A stretch of DNA of 64,000 nucleotides from Acinetobacter schindleri CIP 107287 (GCF_000368625.1 NZ_KB849575.1:675202-739201); one strand, 5' to 3'. Counted from the first letter of the stretch, positions 36,865-47,600 are shown. The notes: a model not told the origin generated them from the sequence alone. A program made the numbers and translations.

Positions 36865-37431
36865 ATGAAATTATTTCTTATTATCCTTGCTGGCGTAATC
36901 CTGGAAGTATTTGTGTGGATTGGCGTGGGCGACCTCGTCGGGAGCATGTGGTACGTCTTTTTCTGGTTTGTGGCCGCATTCTTTATCGGTATGAACCTGA
37001 TTCGTAAATATGCCACCGGACTCATGCCGCAGATGCAACAAATGCAAATGGGCCAGATGAGTGCCGATCCGGCCATGACCAATAATCTGCCGAAAATTCT
37101 AGCTGGTTTTTTCCTGCTGATTCCAGGTCTGATTACAGACGTGTTGGCGGTATTAATGCTGATCCCCGCTGTACAACAGGCATTTAAAGCGACGATGATG
37201 AAAGTCATGATGAAACGCCAGCAAGCCATGATGGAAAAAATGATGGGTGGCATGATGGGCGATATGGGCGGTGCTCAAGGTCAGAATCCATTTGCAGAAA
37301 TGATGCGTCAGATGCAGGAAATGCAAAATCAGCAAGGTGGTCGTGGCGATTCAACCATTATTGATGGTGAAGCACGTGAAGTGACGCCAGAAGCGAAAAA
37401 GATTGAAATGAAAGATGTGAATCCAAAATAA
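36865..37431 (+). CDS. fxsA: FxsA family membrane protein with Met-rich tail
   Basis: The 188-residue protein has three or four membrane segments in the first 110 residues (ILAGVILEVFVWIGVG; WYVFFWFVAAFFIGM; LPKILAGFFLLIPGLITDVLA, the FxsA signature). The C-terminus is unusually Met- and Gln-rich (MMKVMMKRQQAMMEKMMGG; MMRQMQEMQNQQGG) and cytoplasmic. E. coli FxsA suppresses F-plasmid exclusion of phage T7; its normal function is not known. Met-rich tails can bind copper or act as coiled coils, which is inference. Confidence 0.9.
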   Translation: MKLFLIILAGVILEVFVWIGVGDLVGSMWYVFFWFVAAFFIGMNLIRKYATGLMPQMQQMQMGQMSADPAMTNNLPKILAGFFLLIPGLITDVLAVLMLIPAVQQAFKATMMKVMMKRQQAMMEKMMGGMMGDMGGAQGQNPFAEMMRQMQEMQNQQGGRGDSTIIDGEAREVTPEAKKIEMKDVNPK

Positions 37432-37450
37432 TTTCGATTTACATTTATGC

Positions 37451-37479
37451 AGCCGGATCCCATGATTCGGCTTTTTTAT
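37451..37479 (+). terminator. Terminator of fxsA
   Basis: AGCCGgATC/GATtCGGCT near-perfect stem followed by T6. Confidence 0.8.
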
Positions 37480-37563
37480 GTGAGTAAATTAAGATAAAAG
37501 TACTGCGAAAATTTAAACAAAAGTTATAATGCTGCGGTTTCAGTCATTGCTAATAGAAGAAAT

Positions 37564-38202
37564 ATGTCTTTGTTGTTAACCATTTGTGGTTTGCATTTTA
37601 TTGCTCAACTGAGCCCCGGACCGGACGTCCTGCTGATTGCACGAAGTGCAGCATCTACTACCCGTGCCAATACCTTAAAAATTATTGCCGGCATTTCGGC
37701 AGGGATCGTGGTTTGGGTAGTGCTGACCCTTGCTGGTTTTACCGTGCTGATTGACCAATTCCCCTGGATTCAGCAAGTACTCATGATTGTGGGTGGAGCA
37801 TTTCTGGCAAGAATGGGCTGGGCGATGCTTAAAGGTGGACTACAGGCATTTAAACAGCGCCATGAAGCCAGCGATGATCAAGTAGTGATGAATGAACCTA
37901 AAAATTATTTTACTTTAGGTTTGTTGACCAATTTGTCTAATCCCAAAACACTGATTTATTTTAGCAGTGTTTTTTCACTGGCCCTCAGCTCATCAGCTTC
38001 AGATTATCTGAAATCACAGCTGGCAGTGATTATTCCACTACAAACTTTCCTGACTTTTGCTTTGCTGATGCTACTTATCTCTCAACCGAAAATCAAAGTG
38101 CTGTACCAACGTGCAGGCAACTATATAGATTTGATTTCGGGCATACTGTTCCTGATCTTTGCAATCTGGCTTTGGTATGACGCATTGTTTTTAATGAATT
38201 AA
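37564..38202 (+). CDS. LysE/RhtB-family amino-acid exporter
   Basis: The 212-residue inner-membrane protein has about six helices. The N-terminal block HFIAQLSPGPDVLLIARSA is the LysE/RhtB signature. The second half contains GLLTNLSNPKTLIYFSSVF, also diagnostic. It exports amino acids such as homoserine, threonine or lysine; the substrate is not evident. Standalone gene with a short leader. Confidence 0.93.
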   Translation: MSLLLTICGLHFIAQLSPGPDVLLIARSAASTTRANTLKIIAGISAGIVVWVVLTLAGFTVLIDQFPWIQQVLMIVGGAFLARMGWAMLKGGLQAFKQRHEASDDQVVMNEPKNYFTLGLLTNLSNPKTLIYFSSVFSLALSSSASDYLKSQLAVIIPLQTFLTFALLMLLISQPKIKVLYQRAGNYIDLISGILFLIFAIWLWYDALFLMN

Positions 38203-38207
38203 GAAGA

Positions 38208-38399
38208 TCAATCCTGACGAGAGAGATCTTGGTCAACTAAAATAGGGGAAACAGTAGTTTCCTCTTTTTTTTCATCTGTTTTTTGTGAAGAGCTATAACG
38301 GTTTGGTTTTAACGTGGCTTCTGTATTTTCTGAACCTTGATAACTGCGACTGCGGTTCGCACGTTCTCTTAAACCACCTTTGCGAATTAACTGCACCAT
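38208..38399 (-). CDS. Small basic hypothetical protein (63 residues)
   Basis: ATG 38399 has GAGG seven bases upstream. The product starts MVQLIRKGGLRERANRSRSY with a cluster of Arg/Lys, followed by a polar, probably disordered C-terminus (TDEKKEETTVSPILVDQDL). There is no Cys or membrane helix. A TTG further upstream could add 13 residues but lacks a ribosome site. I recognise no family; a nucleic-acid or membrane-surface binding role is conceivable from charge only. Confidence 0.55.
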   Translation of the reverse strand: MVQLIRKGGLRERANRSRSYQGSENTEATLKPNRYSSSQKTDEKKEETTVSPILVDQDLSRQD

Positions 38400-38464
38400 A
38401 CTCAAAACCTCTACAAGACTTGTATTATTGTAAATCAACTGGGCAGAGCATTGCGGAATTTCTA

Positions 38465-38476
38465 AGGTATATACCT
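38465..38476. promoter_or_regulatory. 12-bp perfect palindrome AGGTATATACCT
   Basis: It lies 66 bases upstream of the 63-residue gene's start. It could be an operator; no partner is known. Confidence 0.3.
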
Positions 38477-38510
38477 AGTCTTGCAAGAATCAGTGTTTAT
38501 AAAATGATTC

Positions 38511-38533
38511 GGCCTGATACTGAATATCAGGCC
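38511..38533 (-). terminator. GC-rich hairpin after zinc-ribbon gene
   Basis: GGCCTGATA/TATCAGGCC perfect stem with a 5-nt loop, 40 bases downstream of the zinc-ribbon gene on the minus strand. The T-tract is weak. Confidence 0.5.
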
Positions 38534-38572
38534 TCTGAGGAAAATGAACCATGAAAATCGTCACTGTTTGAA

Positions 38573-38818
38573 TTAGGAAGATTGTTTTACTTCGAGTTGT
38601 AATGCATTGAAAATAGTGTCTTTGGTGGGTACATCCTGTTGGGCTTGTGAAGAGACATGAACCACTTTAAATATGACTGCTGCAGCTAAGCAGGCCAATA
38701 GGCACAACATCCAGAAACTATAAGGACTTCTGATGCTGTGTGAGCCACAATTTGGACATGAGGTATCGGTAGATGAAACAGCTTTATTGCAACATGCACA
38801 ATGATATTGATACTGCAT
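38573..38818 (-). CDS. Zinc-ribbon plus transmembrane small protein (81 residues)
   Basis: Cys7/Cys10 and Cys21/Cys24 (YHCACCNKA; SCPNCGSH) form an N-terminal zinc ribbon. One membrane helix follows (FWMLCLLACLAAAVIFKVV, about 35-53) and then a short polar tail. GGAGAAG precedes the ATG. Such zinc-ribbon membrane proteins are common and mostly uncharacterised; the ribbon would be cytoplasmic if the positive-inside rule holds. No neighbour suggests a specific role. Confidence 0.7.
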   Translation of the reverse strand: MQYQYHCACCNKAVSSTDTSCPNCGSHSIRSPYSFWMLCLLACLAAAVIFKVVHVSSQAQQDVPTKDTIFNALQLEVKQSS

Positions 38819-39078
38819 ATTCTTCTCCTTATTTTACTAGTTTTTATGATTATTATTTTTAAACATCAATTTTGAATTGTGTGTTTATATTATGTGAGGA
38901 AATGTTTGTATTCGATAGTGCATAGTGAGGTTAAGCGTGTAAGCGATTGTGGACAAGGCCTTATCCAGAAGGTATTTTAATTTATTTAAATCATCTGATG
39001 ATGAACAGAATTCCCTCTAAAAATCCTCAATGACTCTATTCAAGCATATCGTTTATTTAATGTAGTTTCTGAATTGCA
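38819..39078. other. Gene-free AT-rich spacer (about 300 bp including the ahpF terminator)
   Basis: I see no open frame with coding character and no repeats. Confidence 0.6.
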
Positions 39079-39103
39079 AACAACCTGCATAAAACAGGCT
39101 GTT
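39079..39103 (-). terminator. Probable terminator of ahpF
   Basis: AACAACCTG/CAGGCTGTT stem (one G-T pair), 19 bases after the ahpF stop, followed by TTT on the minus strand. Confidence 0.6.
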
Positions 39104-39121
39104 TTTATTTAATTCAAATGA

Positions 39122-40687
39122 TTACTGACCCGAACGGATGATGTAATCAAATGCAGACAGTGATGCTTTCGCGCCTTCACCTGTAGCAATGATGATCTGC
39201 TTGTAAGGTACTGTGGTGCAGTCACCCGCTGCAAATACACCTTTCACATTGGTTTCATTGCGCTCGTTAATCACTATCTCACCGCGGTTGCTTAACTCAA
39301 CTTTGGTTTCTTTCAGGAAGTCGGTATTCGGCAACAAACCGATCTGCACGAAGATCCCTGCAAGCTCAACCGTATGTTCTTCATCGGTCGCACGGTCTTT
39401 ATATTTCAGTGCAGTTACCTGTGAACCATCACCCACTACTTCTGTTGAAAGCGCATTCTTGATCACCGTGGTGTTCGGCAAGCTGTTCAGTTTGTCCTGA
39501 AGTACCTGATCCGCACGTAGTTTGGTATCAAACTCAACCAGGGTGACATGCTCAACAATACCAGCAAGGTCGATTGCAGCTTCTACACCCGAGTTACCCC
39601 CACCAATCACCGCAACACGTTTGCCCTTGAACAGTGGACCATCACAGTGTGGGCAGTAGGCAACACCACGGGTTTTGTATTCCTGCTCACCCGGAACATT
39701 CATCTCTCTCCAGCGCGCACCTGTCGACAGGATTACGGTTTTCGATTCCAGTTTAGCACCATTTTCTAAAGTCACTTCAACCAGACCATTGGCTGTTTCA
39801 TCTGCACCTTTGATGTCAGAGACACGTTGCAGGTTCATGATGTCTACGCCATATTCACGTACATGTGCTTCCATCTCGGCAGCAAATTTTGGACCTTGGG
39901 TCTTTTGCACTGAAGTGAAGTTTTCGATGTCCATGGTATCCATGACCTGACCGCCCATACGTTCAGCCACGATGCCGGTTTTGATGCCTTTACGCGCTGC
40001 GTAGATTGCAGAGGTATTGCCTGCAGGACCACCACCAATCACAAGAACATCAAACGCTTCTTTGGCATTGAGCTTTTCCGCATCTTTGGCAGCAGAATTG
40101 GTATCCAGTTTGGCAATGATTTCTTCCAAAGTCATACGACCCTGGCCAATATGGTTGTTGTCCTGGAACACCATTGGTACGGCCATGATTTTGCGTTCTT
40201 CAACTTCTTCCTGGAAGAAAGCACCATCGATCATGGTTGCTGTTGTACCCGGGTTATAGATAGCAATCAGGTTGAGTGCCTGAACCACATCCGGACAGTT
40301 ATGACAGCTTAAAGAGACAAACACATCAAAGTCAGACTTGATCCCTAAACCTTTGATCGACTCAAGAACTTCATCCGATACTTTCGGTGCATAACCCGAA
40401 GTTTGCAGCAATGCCAGAATCAGCGATGTGAACTCATGACCCATTGGCAGGCCTGCGAAGAACACACGAGGCTGTTCACCGGCTTTAGCCACACCAAAGC
40501 TTGGTGCACGTTTGTTGGTACCATCAAAACGGGCAGTCACTAAATCAGACAGTGCAGCGATTTCTTCTACAAGTTCTTTGATTTTTGCAGATTTATCCGA
40601 AGCATCTAGAGTGGCTACCAGTTCGATTGGCCCTTCAAGGCGTTCTAAAAGGGTTTTTAATTGGGCTGCTGTATTTTGATCTAACAT
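39122..40687 (-). CDS. ahpF: Alkyl hydroperoxide reductase subunit F
   Basis: ATG 40687 ([17 protein letters not shown]) gives 521 residues, the E. coli length; GGAG lies nine bases upstream. AhpF passes electrons from NADH via FAD to AhpC. The N-terminal double-thioredoxin domain has CHNCPDV, the FAD domain [19 protein letters not shown], and the thioredoxin-reductase-like centre [10 protein letters not shown]; the NADH-binding [14 protein letters not shown] and C-terminal GVFAAGDCT are intact. ahpC is not adjacent but 2.8 kb downstream in window coordinates, on the same strand, so the two are transcribed separately. Confidence 0.98.
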   Translation of the reverse strand: MLDQNTAAQLKTLLERLEGPIELVATLDASDKSAKIKELVEEIAALSDLVTARFDGTNKRAPSFGVAKAGEQPRVFFAGLPMGHEFTSLILALLQTSGYAPKVSDEVLESIKGLGIKSDFDVFVSLSCHNCPDVVQALNLIAIYNPGTTATMIDGAFFQEEVEERKIMAVPMVFQDNNHIGQGRMTLEEIIAKLDTNSAAKDAEKLNAKEAFDVLVIGGGPAGNTSAIYAARKGIKTGIVAERMGGQVMDTMDIENFTSVQKTQGPKFAAEMEAHVREYGVDIMNLQRVSDIKGADETANGLVEVTLENGAKLESKTVILSTGARWREMNVPGEQEYKTRGVAYCPHCDGPLFKGKRVAVIGGGNSGVEAAIDLAGIVEHVTLVEFDTKLRADQVLQDKLNSLPNTTVIKNALSTEVVGDGSQVTALKYKDRATDEEHTVELAGIFVQIGLLPNTDFLKETKVELSNRGEIVINERNETNVKGVFAAGDCTTVPYKQIIIATGEGAKASLSAFDYIIRSGQ

Positions 40688-40920
40688 TGCTAACGTCTCC
40701 AAAGGAGTAATAATTTATTCGATGAAAGAATATTAAGTGAAATAGATGAATAGGTAAAACAGGTAGTTTTTATTTATTCAATCGGAAATTTAGATGAAAT
40801 AGAAATTTCATCATTAATATCAAACTTATATCGGGCTAATAATGGAATTTTCAAGTGATCTAGCGGTATTGTGATAATTTTCAGTTAAGATGAATCTGCT
40901 TCAATCGAATGAGTAAAATA

Positions 40921-41139
40921 ATGGAACTTCAACGCGGAATCTATCAGCATTACAAAGGTCAATTATACCAAGTTCTGCATGTCGCCACGCATAGTGAGAC
41001 TGAAGAAAAACTGGTGGTTTATCAATGTCTATACGGTGACTATTCAATCTGGGTGCGTCCACTCAGCATGTTCACTGAGGTGATAACTTTAGATGACGAC
41101 CGTGAATTAGAGCGCTTTAAACTGATTAAAGCACTATAA
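40921..41139 (+). CDS. DUF1653 family protein
   Basis: ATG 40921 (MELQRGIYQHYKGQLYQVL, 72 residues) is preferred to ATG 40909 because the family starts at this point and GAG lies seven bases upstream. The conserved core is G-x-Y-x-HYKG ... EEKLVVYQCLYGDYSIWVRPLSMF. It folds as a small beta barrel, and its function is unknown in the family. It lies 31 bases before the methyltransferase gene and is probably co-transcribed with it. Confidence 0.9.
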   Translation: MELQRGIYQHYKGQLYQVLHVATHSETEEKLVVYQCLYGDYSIWVRPLSMFTEVITLDDDRELERFKLIKAL

Positions 41140-41169
41140 AACCTAATCATTTGAATAAGAGGGTAGAGC

Positions 41170-41760
41170 GTGGAACACAAAAGTCATTTTCAAAACTATG
41201 TCTGTGAATTATATGCTCGCTTTAGTGCGCATGATGCTGGTCTGAGTGATCGGTTACAGCGCTATCGTAATATCGAACCTGCATCGGCGCAGTTTCTCTC
41301 TATACTTATTCGTGCACAACAGTCTAAATGTGTGCTTGAGATCGGAACATCTACGGGTTATTCCACTTTATGGTTGGCCGAAGCTTTATCAAGCATGCAA
41401 GGTCGCATGGTAACTTTGGAAATTGATGCCGAGCGTTCGAAAGAAGCCCAGTTACATGCTCAACATTTAAAGCTGGACAGTTATATTGATTTTCAGGTAA
41501 CAGATGCATTGGATTATTTACAATCCTGTCAGCAGCAGTTCGATTTTATTCTGCTGGATGCTGAGCGTGATGCTTATGTTGAATATTGGAGTTACCTGCC
41601 GCAATTATTGCAACGGCAGGGTGGGTTACTTGTAGTGGATAATGTACTTTCTCATGCAGAACAGGTAGCAGTATTCAAGGCATTGGTCGATCTGGATAAG
41701 CGTTTTGTTTCTTCTACAGTGGATATCGGTGCAGGCTTACTCCTGATTACTTTTCAATAA
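41170..41760 (+). CDS. SAM-dependent O-methyltransferase (family 3, COMT-like)
   Basis: The 196-residue protein starts with GTG (GAGGG seven to eight bases upstream). The SAM motif LEIGTSTGYSTLWLAEAL (about 56-73), acidic MVTLEIDAE and FDFILLDAERDAYVEYW are family features. The last, with the Asp pair, is the metal-binding site of catechol/caffeoyl-CoA type methyltransferases, and GGLLVVDNVL completes it. The substrate is probably a catechol-like molecule, but none is indicated by neighbours. Confidence 0.9.
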   Translation: MEHKSHFQNYVCELYARFSAHDAGLSDRLQRYRNIEPASAQFLSILIRAQQSKCVLEIGTSTGYSTLWLAEALSSMQGRMVTLEIDAERSKEAQLHAQHLKLDSYIDFQVTDALDYLQSCQQQFDFILLDAERDAYVEYWSYLPQLLQRQGGLLVVDNVLSHAEQVAVFKALVDLDKRFVSSTVDIGAGLLLITFQ

Positions 41761-41783
41761 TAGTTTCGAGTAAATAGTCCGTT

Positions 41784-41990
41784 TTAATCACTGTAAATCC
41801 GGGTAAAATTAAGATCATATTCCAGGTATTTTTTCACAAAGGCCGCCTTGTCATGACGCCTGAGTAAGTTGTCATAAATATATTCGGGCACTGGATGATA
41901 AAGCTCGGTTAAACCATTGTCATAGAAAATTTTAAGCTGGCGGCTTGAAGGATTATATTTCCAGGAAATTACTGTTAAAAGTAGAGCCAT
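41784..41990 (-). CDS. KTSC-domain-like small protein
   Basis: The 68-residue protein's ATG has GGAGGTG four to ten bases upstream. The pattern SWKYNPSSRQLKIFYDNG; LYHPVPEYIYDNLLR; FVKKYLEYDLNFTRIY matches the KTSC fold (small beta barrel plus helix, often appended to lysyl-tRNA synthetases or standalone). It lacks the exact KTSC tetrapeptide, so the assignment rests on pattern. Function is unknown; RNA binding is suspected for the family. Confidence 0.65.
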   Translation of the reverse strand: MALLLTVISWKYNPSSRQLKIFYDNGLTELYHPVPEYIYDNLLRRHDKAAFVKKYLEYDLNFTRIYSD

Positions 41991-42301
41991 ACTACACCTC
42001 CAATAGACAGGAAGATTTAGATTTAATTCTTATTGGTCTATCTTTTGAACTTAATTCAAGGGCACTGAGTTCTATATAGTTGCTTTGTAAATTTACTCTC
42101 TTTCTTAGCCTTTCCAGGATGATCAATTCAATCAATAGCTCAGGGTAAAATCTTCCTCAAGAAACGATACATTTCAATTAAGTAAAAAATATGCAAACTC
42201 TTGATACCTGTTGCAAGAAAATGCTACAAAAAATTTAAGGTAGTCAAAAAAAACTGCTTTAAGATGAGGGGAAAACAAGAACGAAGCAGAGTTATTTCTA
42301 C
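41991..42301. other. 311-bp intergenic region
   Basis: It lies between divergent KTSC-like and metallopeptidase genes and is AT-rich. I see no structured element that I can support. Confidence 0.6.
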
Positions 42302-43393
42302 ATGCAATTATTTAAGTGCTCCCACTGCCAGCAACCTGTTTATTTTGATAATAATTACTGTACTGCATGTCAACATCTGCTGGGGTTTGATAGCTCGACC
42401 ATGTTAATGGTGGCTTTAGAATCCAATACAGATGGATCAATACTGACAGAACCAGATACACAGGCCAAATACCGTTATTGTGCTAATGCCGAGTATGCGG
42501 TGTGTAACTGGGTGATTCCGCAAGAAGATCCTCATGACTTCTGTCTGGCCTGTCGCCTGAATCGTGTGATTCCCAATTTAAATGAACCCCAGTATCGACT
42601 GCGTTGGCATAAAATTGAACTCGCAAAACATCGCCTGGTTTATTCTTTATTGCGCTGGAAGTTGCCGTTGCAGTCTCGGCAGGAAAATCCTGAATCTGGT
42701 TTAGCTTTTGATTTTAAGGCCAATCCAAATAGTCCTGATGAACCTAAAGTCATGACTGGACATGATAATGGAGTGATTACCCTTAATATTGCAGAAGCAG
42801 ATGATGTCGAACGCGCCATGGAACGCAAGAATATGGAGGAGGTTTATCGCACCTTGCTTGGGCATTTTCGGCATGAAATTGGGCATTATTACTGGGATGT
42901 ATTGGTAGATAACACCGAATTTCTGGAGCCTTGCCGGCAACTGTTTGGGGACGAGCGCATGGACTATCAGGAAGCTTTAGATCGGCATTATCATCAAGGA
43001 CCACCCGCAGACTGGATGGAGCGTTATATCAGCACATATGCCACCATGCATCCTTGGGAGGACTGGGCTGAAACCTGGGCACACTATCTGCACATCGTCG
43101 ATGTGCTGGAAACCGCTGATTCCTTCGGCATGCAGATCCACCCACATGTAGTAGAAGAACGTGATGATCAGTTCATGACCTTGGTAAAGCGGATAAATCC
43201 TTATTACACCTGTAATTTTGATGAAATTTATCAGGCCTGGTTACCCGTAGCTTTTGCCATGAATAGCTTGAACCGCAGTATGGGGCAGGATGACTTTTAT
43301 CCTTTCCTAATTAATCCAGTCGTGCAACAGAAATTGAAATTCATCCATGATGTGATTCAGACGACAGCCGGTGCACAGCGTAAAGTTGCCTGA
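42302..43393 (+). CDS. Zinc-ribbon plus metallopeptidase domain protein (Peptidase_Mx-like)
   Basis: The 363-residue protein has an N-terminal zinc ribbon (Cys6/Cys9/Cys20/Cys23), a second Cys group (Cys60, Cys68, Cys81, Cys84) and a putative zincin domain with HEIGH at 191-195 in GHFRHEIGHYYW. A further Glu/Asp/His set (WEDWAETWAHYLHIVD) 60 residues later can give the third ligand. This matches the family annotated as putative zinc-binding metallopeptidase. It is cytoplasmic (no signal). The substrate is unknown. Confidence 0.88.
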   Translation: MQLFKCSHCQQPVYFDNNYCTACQHLLGFDSSTMLMVALESNTDGSILTEPDTQAKYRYCANAEYAVCNWVIPQEDPHDFCLACRLNRVIPNLNEPQYRLRWHKIELAKHRLVYSLLRWKLPLQSRQENPESGLAFDFKANPNSPDEPKVMTGHDNGVITLNIAEADDVERAMERKNMEEVYRTLLGHFRHEIGHYYWDVLVDNTEFLEPCRQLFGDERMDYQEALDRHYHQGPPADWMERYISTYATMHPWEDWAETWAHYLHIVDVLETADSFGMQIHPHVVEERDDQFMTLVKRINPYYTCNFDEIYQAWLPVAFAMNSLNRSMGQDDFYPFLINPVVQQKLKFIHDVIQTTAGAQRKVA

Positions 43394-43405
43394 TACTGTT
43401 CAAAT

Positions 43406-43436
43406 AAAAAAGCCACGCAAATGCGTGGCTTTTTTC
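43406..43436. terminator. Bidirectional terminator between metallopeptidase and ahpC
   Basis: AAAAAGCCACGC/GCGTGGCTTTTTT perfect stem. Confidence 0.92.
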
Positions 43437-43458
43437 AATCAGTACAATCTAATACAGA

Positions 43459-44022
43459 TTAGATTTTACCAACTAGGTCGATTGAAGGAGCAAGAGTCGC
43501 TTCGCCTTCTTTCCATTTAGCTGGGCAAACTTCGCCTGGGTGAGCGTGTACGTACTGAGCTGCTTTAACTTTACGAAGAAGTTCTTGAGCATCACGGCCA
43601 ATACCACCAGCGTTGATTTCAACGATTTGGATTTTACCTTCTGGATCGATAACGAAAGTACCACGGTCCGCAAGGCCGTCAGCTTCGATTAGAACTTCGA
43701 AGTTTTTAGAAAGAGTCCAAGTTGGATCGCCGATTAATGGGTACTGAATTTTACCAATTACGTCAGAAGTGTCGTGCCAAGCTTTGTGAGTGAAGTGAGT
43801 GTCAGTAGAAACACCGTAGATTTCCACGCCTAGTTTTTGAAATTCAGCGTAGTTGTCAGCAAGGTCACCCAGTTCAGTTGGGCAAACAAAAGTGAAGTCA
43901 GCTGGGTAGAAGAATACTACAGACCATTTGCCTTTAAGGTCAGCTTCAGTAACTTCAACAAATTGGCCATTGTGGAAAGCAGTTGCTTTAAATGGTTTAA
44001 CTTCAGTATTAATCAAGCTCAT
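43459..44022 (-). CDS. ahpC: Alkyl hydroperoxide reductase subunit C (peroxiredoxin)
   Basis: ATG 44022 ([19 protein letters not shown]) gives 187 residues, the E. coli length; GGAG lies six bases upstream. AhpC is a typical 2-Cys peroxiredoxin reducing peroxides, recycled by AhpF. The peroxidatic Cys is in [10 protein letters not shown] (Cys47), the resolving Cys in [10 protein letters not shown] (Cys166). The C-terminal YF-type tail is replaced here by VGKI. The long leader suggests regulation, but I do not see an OxyR consensus. Confidence 0.98.
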   Translation of the reverse strand: MSLINTEVKPFKATAFHNGQFVEVTEADLKGKWSVVFFYPADFTFVCPTELGDLADNYAEFQKLGVEIYGVSTDTHFTHKAWHDTSDVIGKIQYPLIGDPTWTLSKNFEVLIEADGLADRGTFVIDPEGKIQIVEINAGGIGRDAQELLRKVKAAQYVHAHPGEVCPAKWKEGEATLAPSIDLVGKI

Positions 44023-44034
44023 CATTGTCTCCAT

Positions 44035-44679
44035 GATTGAGGTTAGTCTTTAATTTTGAATAAGAGTATCGAACTTTGGGTCTTAGCTAAAATGGTATTT
44101 TTACATTACAAAAATCGGAAAAACCGAATTATGTAACTGACTGCCAGTTTACCCAAGTCATCTTTATGTACATTCGGCATAGCCAGAGCTGCCTGGATGA
44201 CAAAACATGTTCGGTCATCAACCTGCATAAGAACATGATGTTTTACGCGACAAAATTCAAGGGTAAAGCTTAAAAAAATCTTATTTTTTTCAAATAAATT
44301 GAGTTAATTTGAGAATATAAAGCCTTGGAAGCTCCTGATTTTATAAATATCCTTGTAGTTTGATGATATGTGAAAAGTAAACCGTATCAGTCGTAAGCAA
44401 AGGTGTCTTGCTTAAATAGCCTAAGCATTTTATGGCTTATTTTAAAATTTTGACTTGAAATGGATAGCTCTGGGTATTGAGAGAGAAGCCTGAGTGTTTA
44501 TTTACTTGCTGGCAATATTTTAAAAATACGAATCAGCTCCAGATCCGAGCGCAATGTAAATCATAGCTTTTAGTCACGCTGCAACAACCAAATTACGATC
44601 TAAGTGCGCATAAGTACATTGGGAAAATGCATGAAAGTGAGTAGAATAGTATGTTTTAGAATAGTAGTAGGGCGCTGAC
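44035..44679. other. 645-bp gene-free region between ahpC and hrpA
   Basis: It contains the ahpC leader and two structured spots: inverted repeat CATGTTC/GAACATG at about 44207-44239, and hairpin TAAGCAA-AGGTGTC-TTGCTTA (44394-44414) followed by a bulged stem AAATAGCC/GGCTTATTT to about 44442. These could belong to an untranslated RNA, but without a clear promoter I do not call one. No coding frame is convincing. Confidence 0.5.
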
Positions 44680-47600
44680 TTGGCTGCGAAAGGTTTAAAT
44701 GTCGAAAACTGGGTGATGGCACGTGACCTCCACCGTTTAAATCGTTTACGTAAGGGTAAGGATGCCAATGAAAAACAATACCAAGAATTATTCGAAAAAT
44801 CGCATTTAAAAGTTCTAGAGCGTGTTGAACGTATTCCGAATATCAAGCTGAATCAGGAACTTCCGGTCACCCAATATGCCGATAAACTGATTGAAGCGAT
44901 TCAAGAACACCAAGTTATTATTGTTGCTGGTGAAACGGGTTCCGGTAAAACTACGCAGTTACCCCAAATTGCCATGCTGGCCGGACGTGGTCTGACCGGC
45001 CTGATTGGTCATACCCAGCCACGTCGTCTGGCTGCACGTAGTGTATCGCAACGTATTGCAGAAGAAGTTGGGGAAAAGCTCGGCGAGTCAATTTCCTTTA
45101 AGGTCCGTTTTAATGAGCAGGGTTCACAGGATTCTCTGGTTCGTTTGATGACGGACGGTATCTTGCTGGCTGAACTGGCCAATGACCGCTTCCTGACCAA
45201 ATATGACACCATCATTATCGATGAAGCACATGAGCGTTCATTGAACATCGACTTTATCATGGGTTATCTAAAGCAGTTACTGCCACGTCGTAAAGATCTG
45301 AAGGTTATCATTACCTCAGCAACACTGGATGTAAACCGCTTTAGTAACTACTTTAATGGTGCACCAATCTTTGAAGTCGAAGGTCGTAGCTATCCGGTTG
45401 AACTGCGTTATCGTCCAATTTCGGAAATGACGATTGGCGGTAGTGATGACGACGAATTTGATGATTTTGAAGAAAACCTGCCCCGTGCAGTCGTAGCCGC
45501 CGTAGAAGAATGTTTCCAGGATGCGCAAGAGAAAGGTCATCCGGAACATGCCGATATCCTGATTTTTGCCAGTACTGAACAGGAAATTCGTGAGCTTCAG
45601 GAGACTCTGATCAAGCATGGTCCACGACATACTGAAGTTTTACCGTTGTATGCGCGACTGGCTTTAGCTGAACAGCAAAAAATCTTTAACCCATCTGGTG
45701 GTGGTCGACGCATTATTATCGCGACCAACGTGGCGGAAACTGCACTGACAGTGCCGAACATCCGTTATGTAATTGATAGCGGTTTTGCCCGTATCTCGCG
45801 TTATAACTATCGCTCACGTGTACAGCGCCTGCCAATTGAAGCGATTTCCCAGGCCGCAGCGAATCAGCGTAAAGGTCGTTGTGGTCGTATTGCGCCGGGT
45901 GTGTGTATTCGCCTGTATTCAGAAGAAGACTTTTTAAGTCGTCCTGAGTTTACTGAGCCGGAAATCAAGCGAACTAACCTGGCATCAGTCATCTTGCAAA
46001 TGCAAAGTCTGAAACTGGGTTCACTGGAAGAATTCGACTTTATTGAGCCACCAGATCACCGTTTAGTGAATGATGGTCGTAAGCTCTTAATTGAGCTTGG
46101 GGCAATGTCCGAGAAGAAAAATGAGCTGACCAAAATTGGTTATCAAATGGCAAAAATGCCGATTGATCCACGTCTGGCACGGATGATTCTCGGTGGAGCG
46201 CATTTCGGCGTTTTGAATGAAGTATTGGTGATTGTTGCTGCGCTGGCTGTCCAAGACCCACGTGAACGTCCAGCTGACAAGCAGATGCAGGCTGATCAAA
46301 AACACGCGCTGTTCCGTGAAGCAGATTCAGATTTCCTGTTTTATATCAAATTGTGGGAAACCCTGCACGCCAATCGTGAAAATATGAGCGAGAACAAGCG
46401 CCGTACTTTTGCGCGGAATCATTTCCTCAGTTGGCTACGCTTACGTGAATGGAAGAAAACCCATGAACAGTTGGTTGACCTTGCTAAGGGATTGAACCTC
46501 TCCTTTAATGAAAAGAAAGCCAGCTATGAAAATCTGCACCGTGCCTTATTAACCGGTCTGTTGTCTTTCATTGCCAACAAGACTGATGAACGTAATGTGT
46601 TTATGGCGGTGCGTCAGCAGAAGGCGCGTGTATTTCCGGCTTCGACTTTGCATAAGACCAATACCCCCTGGGTGATGGCCTTTGAAATGGTGGAAACCTC
46701 ACAGGTGTATTTACGGACGCTTGCCAAAATTGAGCCGGAATGGATTCTGCTCGCTGCACGTGATCTGGTAAAACACCATTACTTTGAACCACACTGGTCT
46801 AAAAAAGCCGGTGTGGTGAATGCCTATGACCAGATTTCACTGTTTGGTCTGATCATTGAACCCAAACGTCAGATCAATTATGAGAAAGTGGATCAGGAAG
46901 CTGCACATGAAATCTTCCTGCGTGATGCACTGACCACAGGTCATCTGGGAATTACGCCACCATTCTTGAAGCATAATTTACTCAAGCTTGAAGAAGTGGA
47001 GCGGGTTGAAGACAAGCTGCGCCGTCGTGATCTGGTAGTGGATGAAGAAACCATTTATCAGTTCTATGCTTCCAAAGTGCCGCCAGAAGTAGCAAGTCGC
47101 CGTAGTTTCGAAGACTGGCGTGCTACGGTAGAACCTCAAGATCCGCGATATCTGTTTATTGATGATGATGCATTATGGTTGAATGACCGTCCGACCACGC
47201 AGCAGTTCCCGGACTATTTGCGTAATGGTGAGTTACGTCTGGCAGCCAGTTATCGTTTTGACCCAAGCCATGATGAAGATGGCGCGACCGTTCGTATTCC
47301 GCTACAAGCCTTGCCCCAGGTAGATGAAAATCTCTGGTCTTGGGGGATTCCAGGCTGGCGTCAGGACCTGATCGAAGCTTTATTAAAAGCTTTACCAAAA
47401 GATAAACGACGTAATCTGGTACCAATTCCGGATACTGCACGTAAGTTAATGGCACGTATTGATGCGACTGATTTGCAGAAGCATATCTTTAGCTTTCTGG
47501 CATTCCAGTTGCGTGGTGAACAGATTACCGAAAAAGACTTTTCGCTGGAACGCGTTGAGCAGTATCTGTTGCCTTTAATTAAGGTGATTGATGAGAAAGG

